A DNA stretch of 6,312 nt from assembly GCA_910586745.1 (NCBI GenBank), contig CAJUJZ010000126.1, positions 1 through 6,312 on the forward strand. The letters run 5' to 3'. The stretch is from an uncultured Mucispirillum sp. (lineage in GTDB: Bacteria; Chrysiogenota; Deferribacteres; Deferribacterales; Mucispirillaceae). Positions 1 through 6,145 of the stretch are shown piece after piece. The position numbers were made by a program, and so were the translations under genes. Below the pieces are notes generated by a model. The model did no database searches, was not told the origin of the DNA, and saw only the letters and a program-made list of their open reading frames with translations. The first letter of the stretch is position 1; the number at the start of each line of letters is the position of its first letter.

Positions 1-22
1 ACAGAACTCAAACCGCATAAAT

Positions 23-1078
23 TTAAATCTGTCCAAAAATTTGGGTTCGCCTCATTAATTCATTATCATTATTAATGAAAGTAGAGTATGCATGGTTTTT
101 ATATATATCTTTTAAGTTTGCTTTAAAAATAATGTAAACAGTATATAAAGAAACTGATTCCTTAAATTCATCAAGGCTTTTATCTTTATACTTTTCATCA
201 ACCATATTATCATAAAGCATATTAGGTGAGCAGTTTGCTATTACATATTCAGAATTTACAGTAATTTCTTCTTTTGTTCTTTTATCTTTATAAATAACGC
301 CTTTTGCTTTTCCGTTTTCTACAATTACTTTTTCCACAGTGCACATAGTTTCTACTGTGCCGCCGTTTTCTTGTATAATTTCAGCAAGGGCAAGACTTAA
401 AGAGTAGCTGCCGCCTTTAATATATTTTGCTCCATTATAATAGTTATACTGGGCAAGAGCATGATAATACCATGAAAATTCATATGGGTTATCATGATAA
501 TATACAAGGTTTGTATTTAAAATTCTTTTTAATTTATCATCTTTAATCATACCATCTAACATTTCGCCAGTTGATTTTTGATTAAAGAAATATTTAACTA
601 CTCTTGGAAATTTAATTAAAGGATAGAGTAAAAACTGGAAAAAATTCATATCATAAGATATTTTTCCCATAGTATAAGCTGTGCTTTTTAATATGGCAAA
701 ATATTTTTTTATACCTTTTTCTTCATGTGGGAATTTAGATATTAAATATTTTTTAGCTTCTTCAACACCTTCTGGCACTCTGAATGTTTCATTATTATCT
801 TTTATATCCCATGTTTCTGGCAGGCTGATTAATTCTATTTTTTTATCAAGCTCTAAAAAGTCAAATAAATCTCTTTTAATATCATAGCCATATTCGCCAA
901 AATCCATTTCATGAAGTCCAACTTCTATGTTGATATCTTTTCTTTTAAAAACTGTAGCAGCACCACCAACCATAAAATGCTGCTCAATAAGAAGAACCTT
1001 TTTACCTTTTTTTGCTAAAACAGCACCAGCAGTTAAACCACCTAGACCACCGCCTATAATAATAGCATCGTATTTCAT
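23..1078 (-). CDS. FAD-dependent amine oxidase/phytoene desaturase-like oxidoreductase, C-terminally short
   Basis: The 351-residue product resembles NAD(P)/FAD-dependent oxidoreductases of the carotenoid/phytoene desaturase-like group. Residues 4-32 form a Rossmann dinucleotide-binding fold, with the GxGxxG motif at G9, G11 and G14 and the ribose-binding acid at E32. The GGAA that follows at 38-41 is typical of this group. Residues 221-224 (KGGS) and the following helix, then GG at 239-240, match the second conserved FAD-domain block. VIANCSP near 279-285 matches the strand that usually reads VI(S/A)NxxP. The start is well supported: AGGAG (minus strand, 1084-1088) lies 5 bases upstream of the ATG. 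Family members are usually about 480-500 residues, so roughly 140 are missing, including the C-terminal FAD-contacting glycine-rich motif. The TAA is at 23-25, and both other minus-strand frames are open from there to the window edge. The gene may therefore be truncated or frameshifted. The family is fairly sure; substrate and activity are unknown. Confidence 0.75.
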   Translation of the reverse strand: MKYDAIIIGGGLGGLTAGAVLAKKGKKVLLIEQHFMVGGAATVFKRKDINIEVGLHEMDFGEYGYDIKRDLFDFLELDKKIELISLPETWDIKDNNETFRVPEGVEEAKKYLISKFPHEEKGIKKYFAILKSTAYTMGKISYDMNFFQFLLYPLIKFPRVVKYFFNQKSTGEMLDGMIKDDKLKRILNTNLVYYHDNPYEFSWYYHALAQYNYYNGAKYIKGGSYSLSLALAEIIQENGGTVETMCTVEKVIVENGKAKGVIYKDKRTKEEITVNSEYVIANCSPNMLYDNMVDEKYKDKSLDEFKESVSLYTVYIIFKANLKDIYKNHAYSTFINNDNELMRRTQIFGQI

Positions 1079-1083
1079 CTCAT

Positions 1084-1088
1084 CTCCT
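1084..1088 (-). promoter_or_regulatory. Ribosome binding site of the flavin oxidoreductase
   Basis: The minus strand reads AGGAG here, 5 bases before the ATG at 1076-1078. It fixes the start of the oxidoreductase and suggests that translation initiation of this shortened gene is still intact. Confidence 0.7.
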
Positions 1089-1101
1089 GTAAATTTTGTG
1101 T

Positions 1102-1130
1102 ATAATAAATTATTAAATTATTTGACGCAA
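1102..1130 (-). promoter_or_regulatory. Candidate sigma70 promoter for the flavin oxidoreductase
   Basis: On the minus strand, TTGCGT (1125-1130, three of six consensus bases) is followed after 17 bases by TATTAT (1102-1107, five of six). Transcription would begin near 1095, giving a short leader that contains the AGGAG site. The region is very AT-rich, so chance matches are likely. The -35 element overlaps TTGACG on the other strand. Confidence 0.35.
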
Positions 1131-1152
1131 CTAAAAAATGAACATTTATACT
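1122..1152 (+). promoter_or_regulatory. Candidate sigma70 promoter facing the acetyltransferase remnant
   Basis: TTGACG (1122-1127) and TATACT (1147-1152) each match five of six consensus bases, but the 19-base spacer is longer than the ideal 17. It would transcribe the interval 1160-1519, where the acetyltransferase remnant lies. It may be the surviving promoter of the original gene, or a chance match in AT-rich DNA. Confidence 0.3.
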
Positions 1153-1207
1153 TAATTTGTTTATAAATGATAAAGTTAATATATTTATTAATAGCTTATT
1201 AGAATAA

Positions 1208-1519
1208 AAAGTTTTTATTAAATATATTTCAGCCAGGCCTGCAGTGTTTGCTTTTTGCAGTTTAAGAAATGATTATGTAGAGGGTTCTTCCACAAATCCT
1301 GTTGGATATTTAGAGGGCATATTTATAGATGAGCCATATAGATGTAAAGGATATGCAAAAAACTTACTTTCAGAGTGCGAAAAGTGGGCTAAAAGTCATA
1401 AATGTATAGAGTTTGCAAGTGACTGTAGTATTGATAATGCAGACAGTATACTATTTCATAAAAGAACAGGGTTTAATGTATCGAATAAAATTATTTGTTT
1501 TATAAAAAAGATAAAATAA
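1208..1519 (+). pseudogene. Remnant of an AAC(6')-type aminoglycoside N-acetyltransferase (GNAT fold)
   Basis: The open frame from 1208 to the TAA at 1517-1519 encodes the central and C-terminal GNAT core of an aminoglycoside 6'-N-acetyltransferase-like protein, a family that transfers acetyl from acetyl-CoA to the drug's 6'-amino group. Diagnostic blocks are SLRNDYVEG, PVGYLEGIF, the acetyl-CoA-binding YRCKGYAKNLL (R/QxxGxG/A type), EFASDC and the final HKRTGF. Family proteins are about 145-180 residues. Here the first possible start is GTG at 1244 (91 residues), inside a conserved strand and with no ribosome binding site. Similarity seems to continue upstream of that GTG (ARPAVFAFC) to an in-frame TAA at 1205-1207. 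Before the stop, the same frame reads INSLLE, which could be the eroded N-terminal half. No ATG in this frame gives a full-length protein. It is most likely a decayed gene. A functional truncated protein is unlikely because substrate-binding N-terminal elements are missing. It converges on the kinase gene with only 4 bases between. Confidence 0.65.
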
Positions 1520-1523
1520 ACTT

Positions 1524-2861
1524 TTAAAAATTTACCTTAAATGTAGTGCCTGATTTGCCGTCACTTTCTACTTCTATTTCCCAGCCATGTGCATCTGCTA
1601 TATTTTTAACAATAGAAAGACCAAGCCCCGCACCACCAGTATTTCTATTCCGTGATTTTTCCACTCTGTAAAACCTTTCAAAGATTTTTACTTTATCTTC
1701 TTCTGATAAACCAATACCAGTATCTTTCACTTCAAATACTGCATGGTTATCTTTCATATAAGTGCTTACAGTAACGCTTCCATGGTCTGTATATTTAAGT
1801 GCATTATTTATAATATTTATAACAAGCTGTATAAGTTTATCTTCCTGAGCTTTAACTATTATACCTTTTTGCAGTTTTGTAATTAAATCAATATTTTTTC
1901 TTTTAAATGCTGCTTCAAAAGTAGAGCATACATTTTCAACAACAGATGCAAGTTTAACATCTTTAATATCTGGAATAAAATCATTTGATTCTATTGTTGT
2001 TACTTTCTCAAGTTCGCCCACTAAGCTTGTAAGCCTTATAACTTCCTGTAACAGACCGTCAAGCCTTTCTTCTGTTGGTTCAAAAATACCGTCAATTATA
2101 GCTTCTAACTGGTTTTGGATAATATTTAATGGTGTTCTAAGTTCATGAGAAATATTTGACGCAAGTTGTTTCCTTAAATCTTCCTGCTGAAGTAATGATT
2201 TTCTAAGCCTGTCAAGAGATATGGAAAGCTTTACAATTTCTGTAGTAGATGATGAAACTTTTATTTCTGTAGTTAAGTCGCCTTTTATCATATTTCCTGC
2301 TTTTTTCTGCAGATATGTAATAGGGCTTGAAAACCGTGATGATAATATCATCATAAATGGCAGAGATAAAAGTAATGCAATAATTAATGATATTAATATA
2401 TATGTAAGCACACTTTCTTTAAATGTAATATCTTTTGGAGTAAAAAGGCTGTCAGTAAACTGCACAATATAGACTTTGCCTTTAATTTGGTTTTTATAAT
2501 TTACAGGGTAAATATTACGCCAGTATCTATGCACTACTGATGTATTATTTCTGGCAGCAATAGTGTGTTCAGAAGTCCATATTAATTTACCTTCATTATC
2601 ATACAAGGTAAAATAACAGCCTTCTTTCATAGCCAGCTTGCCTATTTCATTACCATTAAAATTATCCCATGATTTATGCTCAGCATAAAATGTTTCAAGG
2701 CGGGATACTATTAAATCAAATATTTTGCTTTGTTCTGCCCATTTATAGTCATAGAAGCAGCTGTCAATAGTTGTTCTAAGCATAAAGGACAGAATGAAAA
2801 GCGAAACAATAGTAACAAGCAGAAAAAGCAAAAGGAACTGCTTTTTAATGCTTAACTTCAT
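1524..2861 (-). CDS. Membrane sensor histidine kinase (HAMP, HisKA, HATPase_c)
   Basis: This 445-residue kinase is the sensor partner of the adjacent response regulator. Order of parts: a first membrane helix at about 8-28, an extracytoplasmic sensor region at about 30-150, a second helix at about 151-174, a HAMP linker at about 175-228, and a HisKA dimerisation domain with phospho-acceptor H239 in SHELRTPL. The ATP-binding domain follows, with N-box asparagines at 352-353 (INNALKYT), G1 box DTGIG at 380-384, F-box FERFYR at 394-399 and G2 box GGAGLGL at 409-415. All catalytic motifs are intact and the length is normal. The sensor region has the look of a small extracytoplasmic PAS/Cache-like fold (YFTLYDNEGKLIW), but its ligand cannot be deduced. 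The ATG overlaps the regulator's stop codon as ATGA and has no clear ribosome binding site of its own, so translation is probably coupled. I do not assign a gene name. Confidence 0.93.
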   Translation of the reverse strand: MKLSIKKQFLLLFLLVTIVSLFILSFMLRTTIDSCFYDYKWAEQSKIFDLIVSRLETFYAEHKSWDNFNGNEIGKLAMKEGCYFTLYDNEGKLIWTSEHTIAARNNTSVVHRYWRNIYPVNYKNQIKGKVYIVQFTDSLFTPKDITFKESVLTYILISLIIALLLSLPFMMILSSRFSSPITYLQKKAGNMIKGDLTTEIKVSSSTTEIVKLSISLDRLRKSLLQQEDLRKQLASNISHELRTPLNIIQNQLEAIIDGIFEPTEERLDGLLQEVIRLTSLVGELEKVTTIESNDFIPDIKDVKLASVVENVCSTFEAAFKRKNIDLITKLQKGIIVKAQEDKLIQLVINIINNALKYTDHGSVTVSTYMKDNHAVFEVKDTGIGLSEEDKVKIFERFYRVEKSRNRNTGGAGLGLSIVKNIADAHGWEIEVESDGKSGTTFKVNF

Positions 2862-3553
2862 ATTTTAGTCCCGGCAAATTTATAACCTACACCGTATTGA
2901 GTAACTATATATTTAGGGTTTTTAGGGTTGTCTTCAATTTTCTGGCGAAGATTTTTAATGTGAGAATCAACTGCTCTGTCATACCCATCATATTTAGCAC
3001 CAATTGCACCTTCAATTAAATCTTCCCTGGAGAAATATCTGCCAGCATTTTGGGCAAGAAATTTCAGCAGTTTATACTCGTTAGGTGTTAAGGTGATTTC
3101 AGTATCGTTTTTCTTAACAGTCCTTGAAGTAAAGTCAATAGATAAGCCGTCATTATAAGGCACAGCACTATTTTCACTGAAAAGCCCTGCACGACGCAGC
3201 ACAGCTTTCACTCTTGCTACCAGCTCTCTAGGGGAAACCGGCTTAATAAGATAATCATCAGCACCAGTATTTAAAACATTAACTTTTGAATCCTCAGAGC
3301 TTTTTGCAGTTAGGACGATGATAGGTACATCGCTTGTTTTTCTAACCATTTTACAAATTTCTTCACCAGAAATATCTGGCAGCATTAAGTCAAGGATAAT
3401 CAAATTAAATGTTTTTTCATTTAAAATGTTTACCGCAGCTGAGCCTAAAATAGCAAAAGAAGCATTAAAGCCTTCTTTTTCTAAGTAGGACTTAATTGTT
3501 TCTGCAACTTTGATTTCGTCTTCAACGATTAATATATTAATTTTATCACTCAT
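2858..3553 (-). CDS. OmpR/PhoB-family response regulator
   Basis: This 231-residue regulator has a receiver domain at residues 5-118 and a winged-helix DNA-binding domain at about 133-228. The receiver keeps every key residue: acidic pocket E11/D12, phospho-acceptor D55 in LDLMLPD, T82 in LTA and K104 in IKP. The output domain carries the LTPNEYKLL entry, the recognition-helix region RAVDSHIKNLRQKI, and the wing ending GVGYKF. It should be phosphorylated by the kinase encoded next, whose ATG overlaps this gene's TGA by 4 bases. The chosen ATG (3551-3553) starts just before the first receiver strand, so a much earlier start is unlikely. The 18 bases before it contain no G-rich ribosome binding site, unlike the other genes here. 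It is transcribed away from the arsR-like gene across a shared 113-bp region. Target genes are unknown; autoregulation is possible. Confidence 0.94.
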   Translation of the reverse strand: MSDKINILIVEDEIKVAETIKSYLEKEGFNASFAILGSAAVNILNEKTFNLIILDLMLPDISGEEICKMVRKTSDVPIIVLTAKSSEDSKVNVLNTGADDYLIKPVSPRELVARVKAVLRRAGLFSENSAVPYNDGLSIDFTSRTVKKNDTEITLTPNEYKLLKFLAQNAGRYFSREDLIEGAIGAKYDGYDRAVDSHIKNLRQKIEDNPKNPKYIVTQYGVGYKFAGTKI

Positions 3554-3561
3554 AATAAATA

Positions 3562-3590
3562 TATTTACATTGAAAATTTATTCTTGACAA
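3562..3590 (-). promoter_or_regulatory. Candidate promoter of the two-component operon
   Basis: On the minus strand TTGTCA (3585-3590, five of six) is followed after 17 bases by TAAATA (3562-3567, a weak -10). Transcription would start within a few bases of the regulator's ATG, giving a nearly leaderless message, which would fit the missing ribosome binding site. The -35 overlaps the -35 of the arsR-like gene on the other strand. An alternative is the minus-strand TATAGT at 3608-3613, which has no good -35. Support is weak. Confidence 0.25.
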
Positions 3591-3612
3591 GTATTATTTT
3601 TTTAAATACTAT
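3584..3612 (+). promoter_or_regulatory. Sigma70-type promoter of the metal-efflux operon
   Basis: TTGACA (3584-3589) is a perfect -35 hexamer. After exactly 17 bases comes TACTAT (3607-3612), which matches four of six -10 bases. Transcription would begin near 3619, inside the inverted repeat at 3616-3637, so a bound repressor would block initiation. The repressor start codon follows about 48 bases later. Confidence 0.65.
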
Positions 3613-3615
3613 ATA

Positions 3616-3637
3616 TCATCATATAATGATATGATGA
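3616..3637. promoter_or_regulatory. Inverted repeat, probable ArsR/SmtB-family operator
   Basis: TCATCATAT (3616-3624) and ATATGATGA (3629-3637) are perfect 9-base inverted arms separated by 4 bases. ArsR/SmtB repressors bind imperfect AT-rich palindromes of this size, usually overlapping or just after the promoter of their own operon. This one begins 3 bases after the -10 element and covers the predicted transcription start. A further GATG copy at 3641-3644 may extend the site. That the repressor encoded at 3667 is the ligand is inferred from position and symmetry. Confidence 0.65.
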
Positions 3638-3654
3638 ATTGATGTTATAAATAC

Positions 3655-3659
3655 AGGAG
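3655..3659 (+). promoter_or_regulatory. Ribosome binding site of the ArsR-family repressor
   Basis: AGGAG lies 7 bases before the ATG at 3667-3669 and supports that start. Confidence 0.75.
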
Positions 3660-3666
3660 TTTTTTT

Positions 3667-4014
3667 ATGAGAGATGAAAGCAAAATTATTGATGCCAAAG
3701 CAGTGCTTGCAGCAAGAGAAAGCCTGCCTTCTGAGTATTCTTTTGTGGCACTGGAGCTTTTTTATAAAGTATTTGCAGATACAACAAGAATAAAAATATT
3801 ATTTGCTTTAAAGGAAGTGGAGCTTTGTGTATATGATATGTGTGCTGCATTATCATTAAAGCAGTCTACTGTTTCACAGCAGCTTAGGTTTTTAAGGCAG
3901 ACAGGTATCGTAAAATCAAGACAGGAAGGCAAAAATGTATATTACAGCCTTGATGATGACCATATTACAGGTGTGCTTTTAATGGGATTAGAGCACATTA
4001 ATGAAAAGAGGTAG
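3667..4014 (+). CDS. ArsR/SmtB-family metal-sensing repressor, probably Zn(II)-responsive
   Basis: This 115-residue winged-helix repressor should release its operator when it binds metal, switching on the exporter encoded next. The fold starts at ALELFYKVFADTTRIKIL (28-45). The recognition helix is SLKQSTVSQQLRFLR (63-77), and the wing runs GIVKSRQEGKNVYYSL (80-95). Near the C-terminus, D97, H99, H110 and E113 have the exact D-x-H-x10-H-x2-E spacing of the SmtB alpha5 zinc site, which binds metal across the dimer. The alpha3 helix carries LCVYDMC (53-59), with C54 and D57 placed like SmtB C61 and D64. No Cys or His occurs before C54, so the N-terminal ligands needed for a CadC-type alpha3N cadmium/lead site are absent. 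That argues for zinc as the main inducer. The product ends 4 bases before the ATPase start, so the two are co-transcribed and probably autoregulated from 3616-3637. The family call is sure; metal choice is inferred. Confidence 0.92.
   Translation: MRDESKIIDAKAVLAARESLPSEYSFVALELFYKVFADTTRIKILFALKEVELCVYDMCAALSLKQSTVSQQLRFLRQTGIVKSRQEGKNVYYSLDDDHITGVLLMGLEHINEKR
4008..4012 (+). promoter_or_regulatory. Ribosome binding site deciding the ATPase start
   Basis: GAGGT overlaps the last codons of the repressor and lies 6 bases before the ATG at 4019. It favours that start over the in-frame ATG at 4001, which would add six residues (MKRGRI) and lacks a site. It also implies translational coupling of repressor and pump. 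Confidence 0.65.
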
Positions 4015-4018
4015 AATT

Positions 4019-6085
4019 ATGAAAAAATATATGCTTGCAAATTTAGACTGTCCATTTTGTGCTGCAAAAATAGAAGAAGGTATAAAAAATCTTGACTGCG
4101 TAAAAGATGCAAAGGTAGTTTTTGCCACAAAAACATTAATAATAGATACTGATGATATTCATAAAGTGCAGGAAGCAGTTGATGAAATAGAAAAAGGTGT
4201 TGAAATACATGAGAAAAAGCAGGAAGAAAATTTTAATGTAACAAATGAATTAATACTTTTAGGTGCTCTGCTTGCTGCTTTTGGTTCAGGGTTTTATATG
4301 CTGCATACTTTTCAAACTCCTCCACTCTCTTATTTAAGCTATGCAGTATTAGTTATAGTTTATTTAATTGCAGGAAAAGATGTAATATTATCATCTGTTA
4401 AAAATCTCCGTCATGGTAAAATATTTGATGAAAATTTTCTTATGACATTTGCAACACTTGCAGCCTGGGCAATAGGCAGCCATGAAGAAGCTGTTGGTGT
4501 TATGCTTTTTTACAGAGCTGGAGAATTTTTTCAGGATTTAGCAGTTAATAGAAGCCGCCGTTCTATCCAGTCACTTTTAGAGATACGCCCAGATTATGCA
4601 GTTGTTATACGGGATGGCAAAGAGTGCAGAGTTGATCCAGAAACTGTAAATATAGGCGAAACTATAGTTATAAAAGCAGGGGAGAAAATAGCTCTTGATG
4701 GTATAGTTATAAAAGGTAAAACAACATTAGACACAAGAGCATTAACAGGGGAATCTGTCCCAAGAAGTGCTGAAACTGGTGATAAAGTTTTATCTGGTAT
4801 GATAAGCTTAACTGGTATTATTGAAGTTAAGGTAGAGAAAATATTTTCAGAAAGTTCTGCATCTAAAATTTTAGATATGGTAGAAAGTGCTGCTGCAAAT
4901 AAGGCAAAAACAGAAAATTTTGTTACAAAATTTGCATCATATTATACACCTATTGTATTTTTTATAGCTTTTGCAATAGCTTTAGTGCCACCGCTTTTAG
5001 ATATGGGCTCATTCAGCCAGTGGCTTTATAGAGCATTAGTAGCATTAGTTGTTTCCTGTCCTTGTGCATTAATAATAAGTGTACCACTTGGTTACTTTGG
5101 TGGTATTGGCGGTGCGTCTAAAAAAGGTATATTAATAAAAGGTGCAAACTATCTTGAAGCATTATCTAATATACAGGCTGTTGCTTTTGATAAAACAGGT
5201 ACTCTTACAAAAGGTATTTTTACTGTAACAGAAGTAAAATCTTTTGGCAAATATTCTGAAAGCGAAATTATAAAATATGCAGCTGTAGCTGAAAGTAAGT
5301 CAAGTCATCCTATTGCACGCTCTATTGTGGAATATGCTGGCAATATTGATTATTCTATTAAAGAATATGAAGAAATAAGCGGCAGGGGCGTAAAAGTATC
5401 TATAGAAGATAAAGAAATAATGGTAGGAAACGACAGTCTGCTGCATTTTACTAATACATTACATGATGAAAGTGTTTGCAATATTTTAGGCAGTGTTGCC
5501 CATGTAGTGATAGACAAAGAATATGCAGGATACATTATAATAAGTGATAAATTAAAAGACGATACAGTTGAGGCAGTAAACAAACTTTACAAAGCAGGCA
5601 TAAAAAACATTACAGTTTTAACTGGCGATAATAAATATGCAACAGAAACCATCTTAAAAGATACTGATATTAAAGAATATTATTATGACTTGCTGCCAGA
5701 AGACAAGGCAGAAAAATTTAAAGAATTTGCTGATAAATATAAAGGTAACGGCTACTCATTATATGTAGGTGATGGCATAAATGATGCACCAGTTCTTGCT
5801 ATGGCAGATGTTGGTGTTTCTATGGGGGCAGCAGGAAGTGATGCAGCTATTGAAACAGCTGATGTTGTTATAATGAATGATTCTTTAGTTAAACTTGCAG
5901 ATGCAGTGAATGTTGCTAAAAAAACAAAAAAAATTATATGGCAGAATATTATTTTTGCTCTCAGTATTAAGGCTCTGTTTATAGTTTTAGGTTTATTTGA
6001 TATTGCTTCAATGTGGATGGCAGTATTTGGTGATGTAGGGGTTGCTTTACTTGCATTATTAAACTCCATGCGGGCTTTAAGATAA
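4019..6085 (+). CDS. cadA: P1B-2-type Zn(II)/Cd(II)/Pb(II)-translocating ATPase
   Basis: This inner-membrane pump uses ATP to export divalent soft metals from the cytoplasm. I start it at ATG 4019 (688 residues) because GAGGT at 4008-4012 lies 6 bases upstream. The in-frame ATG at 4001 sits inside the repressor gene without a site. An N-terminal heavy-metal-associated domain (about 1-66) carries DCPFC, with metal ligands C11 and C14. Eight membrane segments follow: about 77-98, 103-124, 140-154, 155-172, 308-327, 336-359, 639-660 and 663-683. The actuator has TGES at 243-246. The transport site has CPC at 347-349, K651 and D672 (GDVG), the set seen in ZntA/CadA pumps rather than copper pumps. 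Catalytic D391 is in DKTGTLT, the nucleotide-binding HP pair is at 430-431, TGDN is at 535-538 and GDGINDAP starts at 584. Length and motifs are complete. It is co-transcribed with the upstream repressor. Zinc versus cadmium or lead preference cannot be settled from sequence. Confidence 0.95.
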   Translation: MKKYMLANLDCPFCAAKIEEGIKNLDCVKDAKVVFATKTLIIDTDDIHKVQEAVDEIEKGVEIHEKKQEENFNVTNELILLGALLAAFGSGFYMLHTFQTPPLSYLSYAVLVIVYLIAGKDVILSSVKNLRHGKIFDENFLMTFATLAAWAIGSHEEAVGVMLFYRAGEFFQDLAVNRSRRSIQSLLEIRPDYAVVIRDGKECRVDPETVNIGETIVIKAGEKIALDGIVIKGKTTLDTRALTGESVPRSAETGDKVLSGMISLTGIIEVKVEKIFSESSASKILDMVESAAANKAKTENFVTKFASYYTPIVFFIAFAIALVPPLLDMGSFSQWLYRALVALVVSCPCALIISVPLGYFGGIGGASKKGILIKGANYLEALSNIQAVAFDKTGTLTKGIFTVTEVKSFGKYSESEIIKYAAVAESKSSHPIARSIVEYAGNIDYSIKEYEEISGRGVKVSIEDKEIMVGNDSLLHFTNTLHDESVCNILGSVAHVVIDKEYAGYIIISDKLKDDTVEAVNKLYKAGIKNITVLTGDNKYATETILKDTDIKEYYYDLLPEDKAEKFKEFADKYKGNGYSLYVGDGINDAPVLAMADVGVSMGAAGSDAAIETADVVIMNDSLVKLADAVNVAKKTKKIIWQNIIFALSIKALFIVLGLFDIASMWMAVFGDVGVALLALLNSMRALR

Positions 6086-6103
6086 TTTTATAATTTAAAA
6101 TAC

Positions 6104-6142
6104 AATATTAAGCTTTCATAACACTGCTTATATTTTAATTTA
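6104..6142 (+). terminator. Weak terminator-like hairpin after the ATPase gene
   Basis: TAAGC (6109-6113) pairs with GCTTA (6126-6130) around a 12-base loop. AATA (6104-6107) can pair with TATT (6131-6134) after a one-base bulge. A T-rich stretch follows to 6142. The stem is short and AT-rich, so efficiency would be low. It is the only hairpin I see between the pump and the next gene. Confidence 0.3.
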
Positions 6143-6145
6143 AAC

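Noticed and set aside
681..1166. Plus-strand open frames of 68 and 79 codons opposite the flavin oxidoreductase
   Set aside because: They are antisense to a strongly recognisable coding region and look like low-complexity mirror translations with no family resemblance.
1079..1207. Possible insertion-sequence scar that truncated the acetyltransferase
   Set aside because: I found no terminal inverted repeats, target-site duplication or transposase fragment. The in-frame upstream stop fits gradual decay better than insertion.
2221..2472. 83-codon plus-strand open frame inside the kinase gene
   Set aside because: It is antisense to the kinase HAMP and membrane segments, with no independent start signal or domain.
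4001..4018. In-frame upstream ATG giving a 694-residue ATPase
   Set aside because: It overlaps the repressor's last codons and has no ribosome binding site, while ATG 4019 has GAGGT at proper spacing and gives a natural start to the metal-binding domain.
5350..5583. 77-codon minus-strand open frame inside the ATPase gene
   Set aside because: It is antisense to the nucleotide-binding domain, and its composition is that of a shadow frame.
5917..5934. Two adjacent A-runs in the ATPase gene as a possible slippage site
   Set aside because: The runs simply encode Lys-Lys-Thr-Lys-Lys in frame before a membrane helix, A-runs are common in this genome, and nothing suggests a useful alternate frame product.
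5752..6069. 105-codon minus-strand open frame opposite the 3' end of the ATPase gene
   Set aside because: It lies wholly antisense to the conserved hinge and membrane region of the pump, has Ser/Thr/Ala-rich composition typical of a mirror frame, and has no ribosome binding site or known domain.
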